A stretch of DNA of 64,000 nt, taken from positions 65,772 to 129,771 of the forward strand of contig NZ_VRKQ01000018.1 of the NCBI RefSeq assembly GCF_008056315.1. Reading direction: 5' to 3'. The notes below the pieces were generated by a model. The model did not search any database and was not told the origin of the DNA. It saw only the letters and a program-made list of their open reading frames with translations. This stretch comes from Seonamhaeicola maritimus (GTDB taxonomy: Bacteria > Bacteroidota > Bacteroidia > Flavobacteriales > Flavobacteriaceae). This document shows, piece by piece, positions 38,201 to 46,521 of this stretch; position 1 is the first letter of the stretch, and each line of letters begins with the position of its first letter. The translations under genes and the position numbers were made by a program.

Positions 38201-38311
38201 TATTCTGGTTACAACCCAGAAATTGGAGGAGGAATAGTGTCTAGAGGTCTTGATAAGGACACAGGGCCAATTTCTATCCAATATTTGTTTGGAATGAATT
38301 TAAACTTTTAG
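35210..38311 (+). CDS. SusC-like TonB-dependent oligosaccharide importer (second copy)
   Basis: 1033 residues with a signal peptide ending VLHAQ, a carboxypeptidase-regulatory-like domain (about 37-112), the LEEVVVIGYGAVKKKELTG linker, a plug (about 125-235) and an outer-membrane barrel ending PISIQYLFGMNLNF. Strong paralogue of the minus-strand SusC, with many shared blocks such as YLLSASVRRDGSS. Head of an operon SusC-SusD-lipoprotein-small lipoprotein under a GGTAA composite promoter. Confidence 0.95.
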   Translation: MRLKSVLITRNLLSKCLLFTFLFFGYVLHAQTNSITVNGVVSGEDGMPIPGASVILVKNGKTTGAVTDFDGVYSLEATIGDTLTFSYLGMTSQSLKVIGAELNVVLIAEVDELEEVVVIGYGAVKKKELTGAVTQVKAEALEKIVSSDLGSALQGQAAGVNVVASSTPGGDSEILIRGITSLDNNTPLYVVDGIVQEGDPRIPPTDIETIDILKDAASTAIYGARGATGVIIITTKQGKPGSLQVRYNGNYAIQRRQAAVPLMNSVEQTYFDVVTQRNTAGALDDEVRLQILQNPIQFQNETNLNDILFRQDVPTQTHNLNVSGGTEDITYNVALGFFDQEGIQVNSAYQRFNTRVNTVYQKNRIRIQTSLALIQDSRDIAQANLLSQAIVYRPTQNGLDLDSFDELEQGGDDVNRLGWVLESLRTETNQKSVRTNASFRLDYDITKELKISSNVGLTTFNTFRKEYRPYQEIYNTQGILQSQPINSYIDNRTNYNRSLNINAGLTYQKIIADDHKFTFTFFADRERYQNDAFRARRLEATNPDARVLNLATGDQSVTSGFDYTTTRIGTIGRVLYGYKGRYLLSASVRRDGSSLVSYLVSPKKQWGTFPGVSFAWNASDEPFWAKYKSTINNFKLRLSHGTIGNDRVRPYSFIPGIEQNINYIGSSGTDDLVNLGATQLDFANKTLKWESTTTSNIGIDLGFLKNKLTLTAEYYYADKEDMLFPVFLPLSAGGGNNATVTLNVGNMVNQGLELTAAYRGNIGKVRFRMNGTFSTNENEVTKINGDTNFQLTNDFGLVGRAPQQSRVTALAKGHEAGSFFLWRTDGIIDTEEKLANYQLIDNNVRMGDTRFVDQNNDGVLDDNDRVYSGSGLPKYEIGYTLNLNYRNWDFSMNWYAALGQEIMNGFDAWAYGFGRHKDLIYQWSEANQDSPIPAYRNDVRRHPNYLGYSDLWLEDGSYLRLRQVSLGYAIPKRKVEKWGLKYLRFYVRTQNPLTFTKYSGYNPEIGGGIVSRGLDKDTGPISIQYLFGMNLNF

Positions 38312-38430
38312 TGATAAATCTATATAACTTTTATTTGTTATGAAATGAGCATAATTAAACCATTTCAATATTTACAGAAATGAATAACATGCGAATTACA
38401 TATGACATCTAAAACAATAAATATTAACAG

Positions 38431-40200
38431 ATGAAACATATACTTTTAAAATCAATAATGTTAATCTTTGCAATGAGTTCTTTGTTCTCTTGCTCAGATA
38501 ACGAGTTTTTACAAGAACAAAACCCAAATATTATTGGTGTTGATCGTTTTTGGAGAAACTTAACAGAAACCAATTCAGGTTTAAATGCGGTGTATCAAAC
38601 ATTACACCACCCGGCTGTATTAAATATTATAGCCGAAACCTTGCGTTCAGATATGGGATACCCTGGTTATGGGCGCCCTGTACCTCAAAATACAGAGGAT
38701 TTTTACTTACATACTTATAATGGAGGTACAAACGAGATTATTGATAAATGGCAAACCTGTTATCAAGGAATTTTTAGAGCGAATCAAGTAATAGAAGCGC
38801 TTGATAATATAAAAGAAACTACTGATGATGAAAAAGAATGGGCATCTCAAATGGCACAGGCTAGATTTTTCAGAGGTTTATTCCATTACTACTTATACAC
38901 TACATTTAATGAAGGTAGTATTATAATTAGAGATTTTGTACCTATTACTAATGAAGATTATGCAAAAGCGCTGTCTCCTGCTGAGGATGTTATTGCTTTT
39001 GTTCGTCAAGATTTAGAATATGCATACGCCAATTTATATAAAAAAGGAGAATATCCTGATGGAGATGTAAGCAGAGTAACTTCAGGTGCAGCGGCAACTA
39101 TTCTAGGTCATAGTTATTTACAAGATTTAGAATACGCTAAGGCTATACCGTATTTTGATGATGTAATAAACAACCATGGATATGAACTTGAGTATGATTT
39201 GGATAAAATGTTTACAAATGCAGGCGAATTCAATGGCGAATCAATTTTTGAAATCAATTTTAGTGCTGCAGATGCAGATTTAACCAATGAAAGCAGGTGG
39301 ACAGGAGAGACAGGAACAAACTGGCTGAATCAACAAACGTCTAATACTCGCGGAGCTGTTGGACCAGCGTGGATCGCCTATGCCTATAAAACGGAACCAA
39401 TGGATCCATTGGATAACCGTAATTATTATAATGATCCAGATAATGGTCTTACGTTAAGAAATGTACCATTAAGGGCGTCTTCTATGATTGCGCTTGTAGA
39501 TGATACACAGACTACCTATTATGAAGTACAGACAAGTGCATATGGAAGATTCCATGGAACGGCTTGGGGATTTGCTTGGTGGAAGAAATACACCAATCAT
39601 GATATTGTGTCTACCGAAGGTCAATTACCTACAGGGTCTGCTACTTTATCAGAGAAAAATGTTGTTGTAAATAGATTAGCTGAAGTGATTTTAATGCAGG
39701 CTGAATGTAAAATTAAAACGGGTGATGTAGATGGTGCAATAGAGCTGATAAATGATATTAGAAAAAGATGGGGTCTTGTATTACTTGGGGCTCAAGGGGC
39801 TGATACCAATCGAACTTATGATGATGTGGTTTATGATGAAGATTCGTTAATGAGACACTTAATGTATATTGAAAAGCCATTAGAAACATCCATTGAAGGT
39901 CATGTTATTCGTTGGCTTGATTTCTTAAGATGGGAAAAATCAGATGGATATAGTTTCAAGGATAGATTAGCGGAGTTATCTCAAGTTGTGTTATATGGGG
40001 TTAATTTTACCTATGTGAATGATGAAGGGAACACAAGAACTAGATTTAATTTCCCTTCCTTAGAAGGTCAACAACCATCAGGAGCGCATATAGTAGTAGA
40101 TTATGAGTATGACACATCTGTATTGAACTTTAATGAGAGCACTCAGAAATATTATCCTATTCCATTTGCAGAGGCTAATGCTAATCCAAATATAAATTAA
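38431..40200 (+). CDS. SusD-like nutrient-binding lipoprotein (second copy)
   Basis: 589 residues, lipobox Cys21 followed by SDNEF. Shares with the other SusD the early block NPNxIGVDRFWRNLTETNSG and the C-terminal LAEVILMQAECKIKTGDVDGA segment. It pairs with the SusC 119 bp upstream and is followed 7 bp later by the surface lipoprotein gene. Confidence 0.93.
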   Translation: MKHILLKSIMLIFAMSSLFSCSDNEFLQEQNPNIIGVDRFWRNLTETNSGLNAVYQTLHHPAVLNIIAETLRSDMGYPGYGRPVPQNTEDFYLHTYNGGTNEIIDKWQTCYQGIFRANQVIEALDNIKETTDDEKEWASQMAQARFFRGLFHYYLYTTFNEGSIIIRDFVPITNEDYAKALSPAEDVIAFVRQDLEYAYANLYKKGEYPDGDVSRVTSGAAATILGHSYLQDLEYAKAIPYFDDVINNHGYELEYDLDKMFTNAGEFNGESIFEINFSAADADLTNESRWTGETGTNWLNQQTSNTRGAVGPAWIAYAYKTEPMDPLDNRNYYNDPDNGLTLRNVPLRASSMIALVDDTQTTYYEVQTSAYGRFHGTAWGFAWWKKYTNHDIVSTEGQLPTGSATLSEKNVVVNRLAEVILMQAECKIKTGDVDGAIELINDIRKRWGLVLLGAQGADTNRTYDDVVYDEDSLMRHLMYIEKPLETSIEGHVIRWLDFLRWEKSDGYSFKDRLAELSQVVLYGVNFTYVNDEGNTRTRFNFPSLEGQQPSGAHIVVDYEYDTSVLNFNESTQKYYPIPFAEANANPNIN

Positions 40201-40207
40201 AAATACT

Positions 40208-41917
40208 ATGAAAAATATTAAATTATATATTATCCTTTGTGGCATTTTACTTAGTATTAGTGCTTGTGAGGAACAAGAATATGCCGATTATACAGCGCCA
40301 GATGAATTGTCTGATGTGTCTTGGTTAATTGGAACGCAACCATTTGTAAATGATCCTTTTAGTATCAACGTAGATACACACATGCCTTTTATGGATTTGT
40401 CTCAAGGAGCAGTAAGCCATGAGTGGATAATTGAAGAAGGAAACAAGTATTTAAATACAGGGTTTACTTCAAGAGATTCTATTTTGGATGAGTTTGTAAA
40501 AGAAGATGTGGGACTTACTTTATCAGATCCAAAGGCATTTGTGCTTTTTAGAAATAGTGGTTTTAATAAAGTTAGGTTATTAAATAAATTTAATGAAAAA
40601 GTAACCTACAAATCAAGTGAAGGAAACTTTGAAGCAGTTCAAGGTAGCGATGGATTATGGGTAATAGACACCACGTTTACTTTTGATGTTTTTGCTAAAA
40701 TATTACCTGCATTTTCTATTTCAAAAGATGGAGCTGAGGTTTTGAACATAACCGGAGACCAAGAAACCTCAATTGAAGATGAGGCCAGTTGGCCTACTGT
40801 TGAAATTGAGGCTGCAACAGGTTTAACCTATATGGATAATACAACTATAGGTCGTCCTAATGCAACTACTTGGATTATTCCTGATGGGGTTCCTAATCAA
40901 GTGGGAGGTCAAGAACAAGAAATAAAATTCTTTAAGCTTGGTACATTTAATGCTGGAACTATTAGGTCTCAAAGAATTAATGAGTTACCAAGATATGTTA
41001 GGGAAAAAGTAATACCGCTAAAAGTTAAGGTGATACAATCTAGTCAACCTTTTGAATTTGATGGCGCTTTTACTGAAAATGAAGATGAAGTAATTCGTTT
41101 TAGAGTAAATGGTGAGGTGGTGCCATTTTCTGGTGAAGAAGGAAATTTTACAGTTCACGTAACAAATTCTGTAACCGGTTTTGATCAGAACATTGATGTA
41201 GTTTCAGCTAGAGTAAGTGAAGACAATGCTATTTTTATTGAGTTAATATTATCGCAACCAATTTATAATAGTGATGAGGTTACCGTATCATATAATGGAA
41301 GTGGAAGTATTGAATCTGCTGATGAAAGACCTCTTGGAGCATTTGGACCAGAGAATGTCATGATGCATTTTGGAGGTAATATTATTCCTGAAAAAGCGCA
41401 TGCCAGTTTTGAACAACCAAGTGGAGCTGCTAATAGAGCATTTGCATTAAACTATTTTACTGGAAATAATAACATTCTTGGTGGCGGAAACTTTGCTTTT
41501 GAAAGAGTAACAACAAAATCATCTGATGGAGACGCCAGTATGAAGTGGAGTACGCCAGCTTCTAACCCGCTTCCTAATGTTAATCTTTGGAGTTTTGGGC
41601 TCGCTAGAATTGCGCCTATTCCAGCAGGAACTTATAGAATTACATATGATTTGTTTATAGAGCCTGGAACAACTTTAAAAACGTTTAGAACAGAATTTAA
41701 TAAGCCAACATTTAGTAGACAAGTTTGGAACATTGAAAATGAACCTCGAGGAGAATGGATTACAGTGTCTAATACGTTTACAACAGCCGAAATTACTCCA
41801 GCACAGAATTTAAGGTATACGTTTAGACCACACGCTGCAGAAAACCCTGGTGTTACGGGAGCACAAGTTATGTATATAGATAATTTGAAGTTTATAGAAA
41901 TTGAGGAAAGACCATAA
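40208..41917 (+). CDS. PUL surface lipoprotein (SusE/F-position), paralogue of 24909-26525
   Basis: 569 residues. Lipobox Cys20 followed by EEQEY. Shares HEWIIEEGN, a FNKVRLLNKF block and the IEIEERP C-terminus with the minus-strand lipoprotein, so the whole triplet was duplicated. The C-terminal 150 residues resemble a carbohydrate-binding module. Likely an oligosaccharide-binding surface protein. Confidence 0.78.
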   Translation: MKNIKLYIILCGILLSISACEEQEYADYTAPDELSDVSWLIGTQPFVNDPFSINVDTHMPFMDLSQGAVSHEWIIEEGNKYLNTGFTSRDSILDEFVKEDVGLTLSDPKAFVLFRNSGFNKVRLLNKFNEKVTYKSSEGNFEAVQGSDGLWVIDTTFTFDVFAKILPAFSISKDGAEVLNITGDQETSIEDEASWPTVEIEAATGLTYMDNTTIGRPNATTWIIPDGVPNQVGGQEQEIKFFKLGTFNAGTIRSQRINELPRYVREKVIPLKVKVIQSSQPFEFDGAFTENEDEVIRFRVNGEVVPFSGEEGNFTVHVTNSVTGFDQNIDVVSARVSEDNAIFIELILSQPIYNSDEVTVSYNGSGSIESADERPLGAFGPENVMMHFGGNIIPEKAHASFEQPSGAANRAFALNYFTGNNNILGGGNFAFERVTTKSSDGDASMKWSTPASNPLPNVNLWSFGLARIAPIPAGTYRITYDLFIEPGTTLKTFRTEFNKPTFSRQVWNIENEPRGEWITVSNTFTTAEITPAQNLRYTFRPHAAENPGVTGAQVMYIDNLKFIEIEERP

Positions 41918-41943
41918 TGTTGAATAGTTTAATAGTTTATAAT

Positions 41944-42342
41944 ATGAAAAGTATAAAAAAATATATAGGAGTATTTGTAATGGTCTTAGCATTGTTTGCT
42001 TGCGATGAAGAAAGCAATTTTAAAGACTTTGATGCGGCACTAACACCAGTATATAGTCTTACAGATATAAGTAATGGTGGACCTTTTAAAATTAATATTT
42101 ATAAAGAAAAGAGCTTGATTATTGAATATATATCTGAGGTAAATGCAAAAAGTTTTGTAGCCTCAGGATATTCAGATACTTCTACAGATACTACTTATGA
42201 AATTACCGTGAGTAAACAAGTAGATGGAGCAACAGTGACTTATGTAGTTTCTGCAGATAAAGCCTCTGGTGCAGGTACGTTAACTGTTGATGGAGCAACA
42301 GTTCATGACGTTATATTGTCTGAGGTTGAAATTTATAATTAA
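41944..42342 (+). CDS. small PUL lipoprotein of unknown function
   Basis: 132 residues from the ATG at 41944, which begins a good lipoprotein signal (KKYIGVFVMVLALFAC, then DEESNFKDFD); an upstream ATG at 41917 overlaps the previous stop codon and would spoil the signal. The mature part is a single small beta-rich domain. No family recognised. Last gene of the plus-strand SusCD operon, with no counterpart in the minus-strand triplet. Confidence 0.65.
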   Translation: MKSIKKYIGVFVMVLALFACDEESNFKDFDAALTPVYSLTDISNGGPFKINIYKEKSLIIEYISEVNAKSFVASGYSDTSTDTTYEITVSKQVDGATVTYVVSADKASGAGTLTVDGATVHDVILSEVEIYN

Positions 42343-42396
42343 TGCTTAATTAATGCTTAATTAATGTAGTAAGTAGTTAATTTATTTTAGTTAGTT

Positions 42397-42425
42397 AAAG
42401 GATGGAACGAAAGTTTCATCCTTTT
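42397..42425 (+). terminator. terminator of the plus-strand SusCD operon
   Basis: AAAGGATG (42397-42404) pairs with CATCCTTT (42417-42424), with AAC/GTT inside and a T-rich end. Confidence 0.78.
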
Positions 42426-42892
42426 ATTATTGGGTATAAATAGTATTATACTGTAAAGTGAATGTAATTATTTATGGATTATATTATAACAATTCTCAAT
42501 GGTTGTTGTCACAATTAAAATACAGAACAGCTTAATAAAAACAATTAAATCTTAATCAATTAAGATAAGATTTTGTTTAGATCAATAATCTTTCAAGGTT
42601 CTTACTAAATCTATGTATTATTAAGTTTTATTTTAGGACAACTTTAAAAGGTAGCTTGGTAAAGGTAAAGTTGATGTCGTTTAAGTTTTGTTATGTTATA
42701 ATGATTAAACTTGAGACTATAAATCAAAGTACTGAGTTTAGGCGAATGGAAATATATGAAGAATAAAATATGTAACTTTTTAGTAATTAAGGTGGTATTT
42801 ATTTTATAGCTAAAAGTAGCGATTCTTTTTTAGCCTATAATTGGTTACTAAAAAATAAGGTTGTAGTAGGTATTTTACTAATATTTTAGTAC

Positions 42893-42923
42893 AAAAAAAC
42901 GCCTCTAAAAGGAGACGTTTTTT
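42893..42923 (-). terminator. terminator of the minus-strand T9SS protein gene
   Basis: A-rich arm and ACG-x-CTC with matching GGAG-x-CGT around AAAA. Read on the minus strand, the stem is followed by a U run. One internal mismatch. Confidence 0.7.
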
Positions 42924-42946
42924 AATCAAAAACTATAATAACCAAA

Positions 42947-43738
42947 CTATTCTTTTACGAATTTTTTGGTAGAAACTCCTTTGTCAGAAGTTAATTTTAA
43001 AATGTAAAGTGATTTGTTTAATGCAGAAACATCAACTTGATCCATTACATTGTATTGACTTAAAACAGATTTACCTAATAAATCAAATACTTCCACTTTT
43101 TCAATGGCTTCTAAAGTATTTATATGTAAAACGTTTTTTACAGGGTTTGGATACACTGCAAATTCAAAGGCATTTTTGTTATCGGTAGATAATGTTGAAG
43201 ATTGTGAAACAAGTATGTTATCTACAAAAACAGTTCCGCCATCAGTTATGTCCCCGTTATCACTTCTTCTAAAAATAACTTGCCATTTTTGTAAAGTACC
43301 AGTCCAGGTTGCATTTGTGATTTCAAAATCAAAAGTTTCAAATACACCGCTTCCGTGAGTTGTAATAGCAATGTCCTTAGCATTAAACCAAGTACCACCT
43401 GCATCTCTTGCTCTAATTCTTAATAAGTCCACCTGGCTAGAATTATTGCTTATTTTTAGTTGCATATACTTATAATTAGTATCTAGAGCTTCAACAGTCG
43501 TTGGAGCGTACATTATAGCATTGTTGGAGGTTGTTGGCCATGTTATTTCTAACTCGCCATTTGGGTTGTTTCCAAATAATGAGGCCCAAGCTCCAGTGCC
43601 ACCACCACCTTCATTCCAGCCTTCCCAAGTAGCACCATCAAATGTGTAAACTAAATCTGCTTGTGCATTGGTCTGATAAATTCCTAAAGCACAAATGAAT
43701 GTGAAAAGGAATAATTTGTGAAGTAAAGTTTTCTTCAT
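42947..43738 (-). CDS. secreted T9SS protein with carbohydrate-binding-like domain
   Basis: 263 residues from the ATG at 43738, which starts a proper signal peptide (MKKTLLHKLF to YQTNAQ); an upstream ATG twelve codons earlier is less likely. One beta-sandwich domain (about 25-180; VYTFDGATWEGW and FVDNILV motifs) of carbohydrate-binding type, then a T9SS tail (FAVYPNPVKNVLHI to KKFVKE). No catalytic residues recognised. Divergent from the AraC-type regulator and preceded by a degenerate GGTAA repeat on its own strand, so it is probably a PUL-controlled glycan-binding protein. Confidence 0.72.
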   Translation of the reverse strand: MKKTLLHKLFLFTFICALGIYQTNAQADLVYTFDGATWEGWNEGGGGTGAWASLFGNNPNGELEITWPTTSNNAIMYAPTTVEALDTNYKYMQLKISNNSSQVDLLRIRARDAGGTWFNAKDIAITTHGSGVFETFDFEITNATWTGTLQKWQVIFRRSDNGDITDGGTVFVDNILVSQSSTLSTDNKNAFEFAVYPNPVKNVLHINTLEAIEKVEVFDLLGKSVLSQYNVMDQVDVSALNKSLYILKLTSDKGVSTKKFVKE

Positions 43739-43770
43739 AATAATTAGTTTAATTAAAGTTAATATTAAGC

Positions 43771-43835
43771 GCAATTTAAATAGGAATCATTGTTTTTTAT
43801 TCTTATAAATTACCTTATACCTATTCTAATTTATC
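43771..43835 (-). promoter_or_regulatory. degenerate GGTAA-type promoter of the T9SS protein gene
   Basis: On the minus strand GATAA (43835-43831) and GGTAA (43814-43810) lie at a 21-bp period. At the 36-bp position lies TAAATTGC (43778-43771), a four-of-six match to TAnnTTTG. Spacing agrees with the other PUL promoters; sequence is weaker. Confidence 0.42.
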
Positions 43836-43959
43836 ATGTTCGGAATTAGATGGTTAAGAATTCTTTAAAGCTTTATTGGGAACATAATATTTGTATAAGT
43901 ACCTTAACTTTTAAAAGAATTAAATTAGATTATAATTATTGCATAATATCCTATTATTA

Positions 43960-44024
43960 GTTAATTTAGATGTATGTTGGGGTAAAATAGAGTATGTAAA
44001 CAACATTATTTGCTCGTTTCTTTG
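43960..44024 (+). promoter_or_regulatory. degenerate GGTAA-type promoter of the araC-like gene
   Basis: GTTAA (43960-43964) and GGTAA (43981-43985) at a 21-bp period, then TTTCTTTG (44017-44024), a five-of-six match to the -7 consensus at the 36-bp position. Suggests autoregulation. Confidence 0.5.
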
Positions 44025-44044
44025 AATTATCAAAAACTATTACA

Positions 44045-44902
44045 ATGAAGTTAGTCTTAAAAAACAACGAGAGTTTCGTTAACAAGCGTATCAGCATCGT
44101 TAAAAAAGAGGTGCCTTGTTTAGATTCTGCATGGCATTACCATCCTGAGTTTGAATTATTGTATATTTCAAGAAGTAGTGGTATTGGTTTTGTTGGTGAT
44201 AATGTTTCACATTTTTCTCCAGGTGAATTAGTTTTGTTAGGTGCATATTTGCCACATCTATTTAGAAATGATCCTGCCTATTACGAAGAAGGTGGTGATT
44301 TAAAGGTAAAAACCATAGTCATGAAGTTTTTGAAAAACTTTATGGGAGATGGTACTTTTGATAATCCGGAGTTTGCAAGTGTAAATAAATTATTAGAAGA
44401 ATCTAAATATGGGGTGGTGTTTGGTAAGGAAGTTAGTAGAAAGTTACATGATGAGATTCTTGAAATTTCAACTTTGTCAAAAGGTGAACAATCTATAAGA
44501 TTATTGGATTTCCTTTTCAGGCTATCTTTAGTAGAAGATAAAAAACAGTTATCATCTTCAGATATGCGTCAATTTTCTACAGATAATCCTGACCGTTTAG
44601 ATAGCGTTATTAAGTATATTTCTAATAATTATATGAATACAATTTCATTGGCAGATGTTGCTGGAATAGCTTGTATGACCACTAATTCATTTTGTAGATT
44701 TTTTAAAAAAATGACTAATAAATCGTTTACAGAATTTCTTAATCAAATAAGAATTAGAAATGCAGCCCGAATGCTAATACAAGAAAATCATCCTATATCG
44801 GAAATTTGCTATTTAGTTGGTTATAAATCTATACCAAACTTTAATAAACAGTTTAAGCAAATTATGGGTGATACTCCAAAAGGTTATAGATATAAGCTAT
44901 AA
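44045..44902 (+). CDS. AraC family transcription regulator of the PUL
   Basis: 285 residues: an N-terminal cupin-like sensor (about 15-100, WHYHPEFELLYI and SPGELVLLGAYLPH) and a C-terminal pair of AraC helix-turn-helices (about 185-283, LADVAGIACMTTNSFCRFFK and ISEICYLVGYKSIPNFNKQFK). No membrane segment, so a soluble sugar-responsive regulator. It is the only PUL-type regulator in the window. AraC proteins bind direct repeats about 21 bp apart, exactly the period of the GGTAA repeats. An AraC-type regulator also controls the characterised carrageenan regulon of Zobellia galactanivorans. Confidence 0.9.
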   Translation: MKLVLKNNESFVNKRISIVKKEVPCLDSAWHYHPEFELLYISRSSGIGFVGDNVSHFSPGELVLLGAYLPHLFRNDPAYYEEGGDLKVKTIVMKFLKNFMGDGTFDNPEFASVNKLLEESKYGVVFGKEVSRKLHDEILEISTLSKGEQSIRLLDFLFRLSLVEDKKQLSSSDMRQFSTDNPDRLDSVIKYISNNYMNTISLADVAGIACMTTNSFCRFFKKMTNKSFTEFLNQIRIRNAARMLIQENHPISEICYLVGYKSIPNFNKQFKQIMGDTPKGYRYKL

Positions 44903-44930
44903 ATGGGTCTATATTATTTTTGCCTTTTGG

Positions 44931-44995
44931 GGTAATTCCATGCAATTAAGAGGTAATATTTGTTATTACTGCTAAATAACTTTATGTTTAATTTG
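44931..44995 (+). promoter_or_regulatory. composite PUL promoter of the GntP permease gene
   Basis: GGTAA at 44931-44935 and 44952-44956 (21-bp period), then TTAATTTG at 44988-44995, five of six positions of TAnnTTTG, at the 36-bp position. Confidence 0.6.
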
Positions 44996-45058
44996 TAAAT
45001 AATAATTGAATAATAAGCCATTCTAATTCAATTCGCTACATCACTTAGGTAATTACAT

Positions 45059-46396
45059 ATGTTGCTAAACCTTTCTATTTTAATATTCTTTCTTCTTTTT
45101 TTGATTTTTGCAATATCAAAATGGAAGGTGCATCCTTTTATAGCGCTAATTCTAACTGCATTGGCTATGGCAGTTTCCTTTGGTTTAGGAGGTAAAGAAT
45201 CTGTAGATGTTGTTTTAAGAGGATTTAGTGGAACTTTAAAAGGTATTGCAATTATCATCATAATTGGTGCTTTTATAGGTGAAGTATTGCAAGATACTGG
45301 TGGTGCATTCCGTATAGCAAATACCATTGTTAAAGGTGTTGGTAAAAAGAAATTACCTTGGGCTATGGGTTTTACAGGGTATATTGTATCCATTCCCGTA
45401 TTTGTTGATGTGGCTTATATTCTTTTGCAGCCAGTTACAGAGTCTTTATCTGTAAAAAGTAAAAAGCCAGTATTATATATTGGGTTGGCACTGGTAGCTG
45501 GTTTAATGGTGTCTCATACTTTAATTCCGCCAACTCCAGGCCCTTTAGCGGTAGCTGAATTGCTTAATTTAGATTTAGGGAGAATGCTTATGATTAATAT
45601 TATTGTGGGCGTTTTTGCTATGATTGGAGGTGTGCTTTGGGTTATTTTCTATTGCAAGAATTCATGGTTGGAGTATGACGAAAAACTAAAAAGTACCTTA
45701 TTTAAAGATAATGAAAGTGCAGATTCATCCAATACAGAAGATACAGGGAATGTGGTTCTTGATTTGTTACCAATAGTTGTGCCTATTGTTTTAATAGGAA
45801 TGGGTTCATTTGTAACATTGGAGGACAATAATCTATTTACAACTATATTTAATTTTTTAACCATTCCATTAATTGCGGTTTTAATAGGTGCTTTTATAGC
45901 TTTGTTTCAATTAAGAGGCCCTGGTAGATCTAGTAAATTAAATGCCTTAGTTGAACAAGCAATTTTAAAATCTGCATTAGTAATTATGATAACTGGAGCA
46001 GGTGGTGCTTTGGGATTTGTAATTAAAGAAGCGGGTATTCAAAACCAAATAGTTGATGTATTTGCTAATTTTCCGTTTTTAGGTATTCTATTGCCTTTTG
46101 CAGTTGCTACAATTTTAACGGTTTCTACAGGTTCAATTACAGTTTCTTTAGTAGGGAGTGCTTCCATGTTGGCACCTATGATTGATAGTTTGCCGGTGTC
46201 TCCAGAAATGGTTGCGGCATTAATAGGTTGTGGTTCTTTTTGTGTGGTTCATGCCAATTCTAGTTTATTTTGGTTATTAAATAGGCTTCATGAAATACCG
46301 CCAAAACGGCTTTATAAAACATTAACTATGCAATCTTTGGTTATGGGGCTTTCCGGACTTTTGGGTGTGTTGTTACTAAAACTTTTCGGGTTTTAA
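45059..46396 (+). CDS. GntP family sugar-acid permease
   Basis: 445 residues with about 12 hydrophobic segments and the family motif HTLIPPTPGPLAVAE. GntP permeases take up gluconate, glycerate or other sugar acids by proton symport in the inner membrane. Preceded by a composite GGTAA promoter, so it belongs to the PUL regulon. Anhydrogalactonate, galactonate or a deoxy-keto acid are possible substrates; none can be chosen from sequence. Confidence 0.85.
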   Translation: MLLNLSILIFFLLFLIFAISKWKVHPFIALILTALAMAVSFGLGGKESVDVVLRGFSGTLKGIAIIIIIGAFIGEVLQDTGGAFRIANTIVKGVGKKKLPWAMGFTGYIVSIPVFVDVAYILLQPVTESLSVKSKKPVLYIGLALVAGLMVSHTLIPPTPGPLAVAELLNLDLGRMLMINIIVGVFAMIGGVLWVIFYCKNSWLEYDEKLKSTLFKDNESADSSNTEDTGNVVLDLLPIVVPIVLIGMGSFVTLEDNNLFTTIFNFLTIPLIAVLIGAFIALFQLRGPGRSSKLNALVEQAILKSALVIMITGAGGALGFVIKEAGIQNQIVDVFANFPFLGILLPFAVATILTVSTGSITVSLVGSASMLAPMIDSLPVSPEMVAALIGCGSFCVVHANSSLFWLLNRLHEIPPKRLYKTLTMQSLVMGLSGLLGVLLLKLFGF

Positions 46397-46435
46397 GCCT
46401 TTATTCTAATTCTTTCTTGGTTTAATAATCACATT

Positions 46436-46500
46436 GGTAAAATACTGTATGTAAAGGGTAACTTTTGAAAATCCCTCATGACTTTTTTTGTTTTGTTTTG
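46436..46500 (+). promoter_or_regulatory. composite PUL promoter of the GH16 operon
   Basis: GGTAA at 46436-46440 and 46457-46461 (21-bp period), then TTGTTTTG at 46493-46500 (five of six matches) at the 36-bp position. The start codon is 46522. Confidence 0.62.
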
Positions 46501-46521
46501 TAGTGTAGATTAAATAAAAAA

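Larger units (their letters stand above)
42343..42946 (+). other. 604-bp gene-free convergent region
   Basis: It lies between the ends of two convergent genes. It begins with three tandem copies of TTAATGCTTAA-like sequence (about 42340-42366, last copy partial) and holds a terminator for each flanking gene (42397-42424 and 42893-42923). A cluster of GGTAG/GGTAA/GGTAA (42650-42668) lacks the 21-bp period. No reading frame or RNA was recognised. Confidence 0.5.
43739..44044. other. divergent regulatory region between T9SS protein and araC-like gene
   Basis: 306 bp without a gene. It contains one degenerate GGTAA-type repeat toward each flanking gene (43810-43835 on the minus strand, 43960-43985 on the plus strand), listed separately. 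Nothing else recognised. Confidence 0.55.

Noticed and set aside
42650-42668. GGTAA cluster as another PUL promoter
   Set aside because: The 21-bp period and a -7 element at 36 bp are missing and no gene starts nearby.
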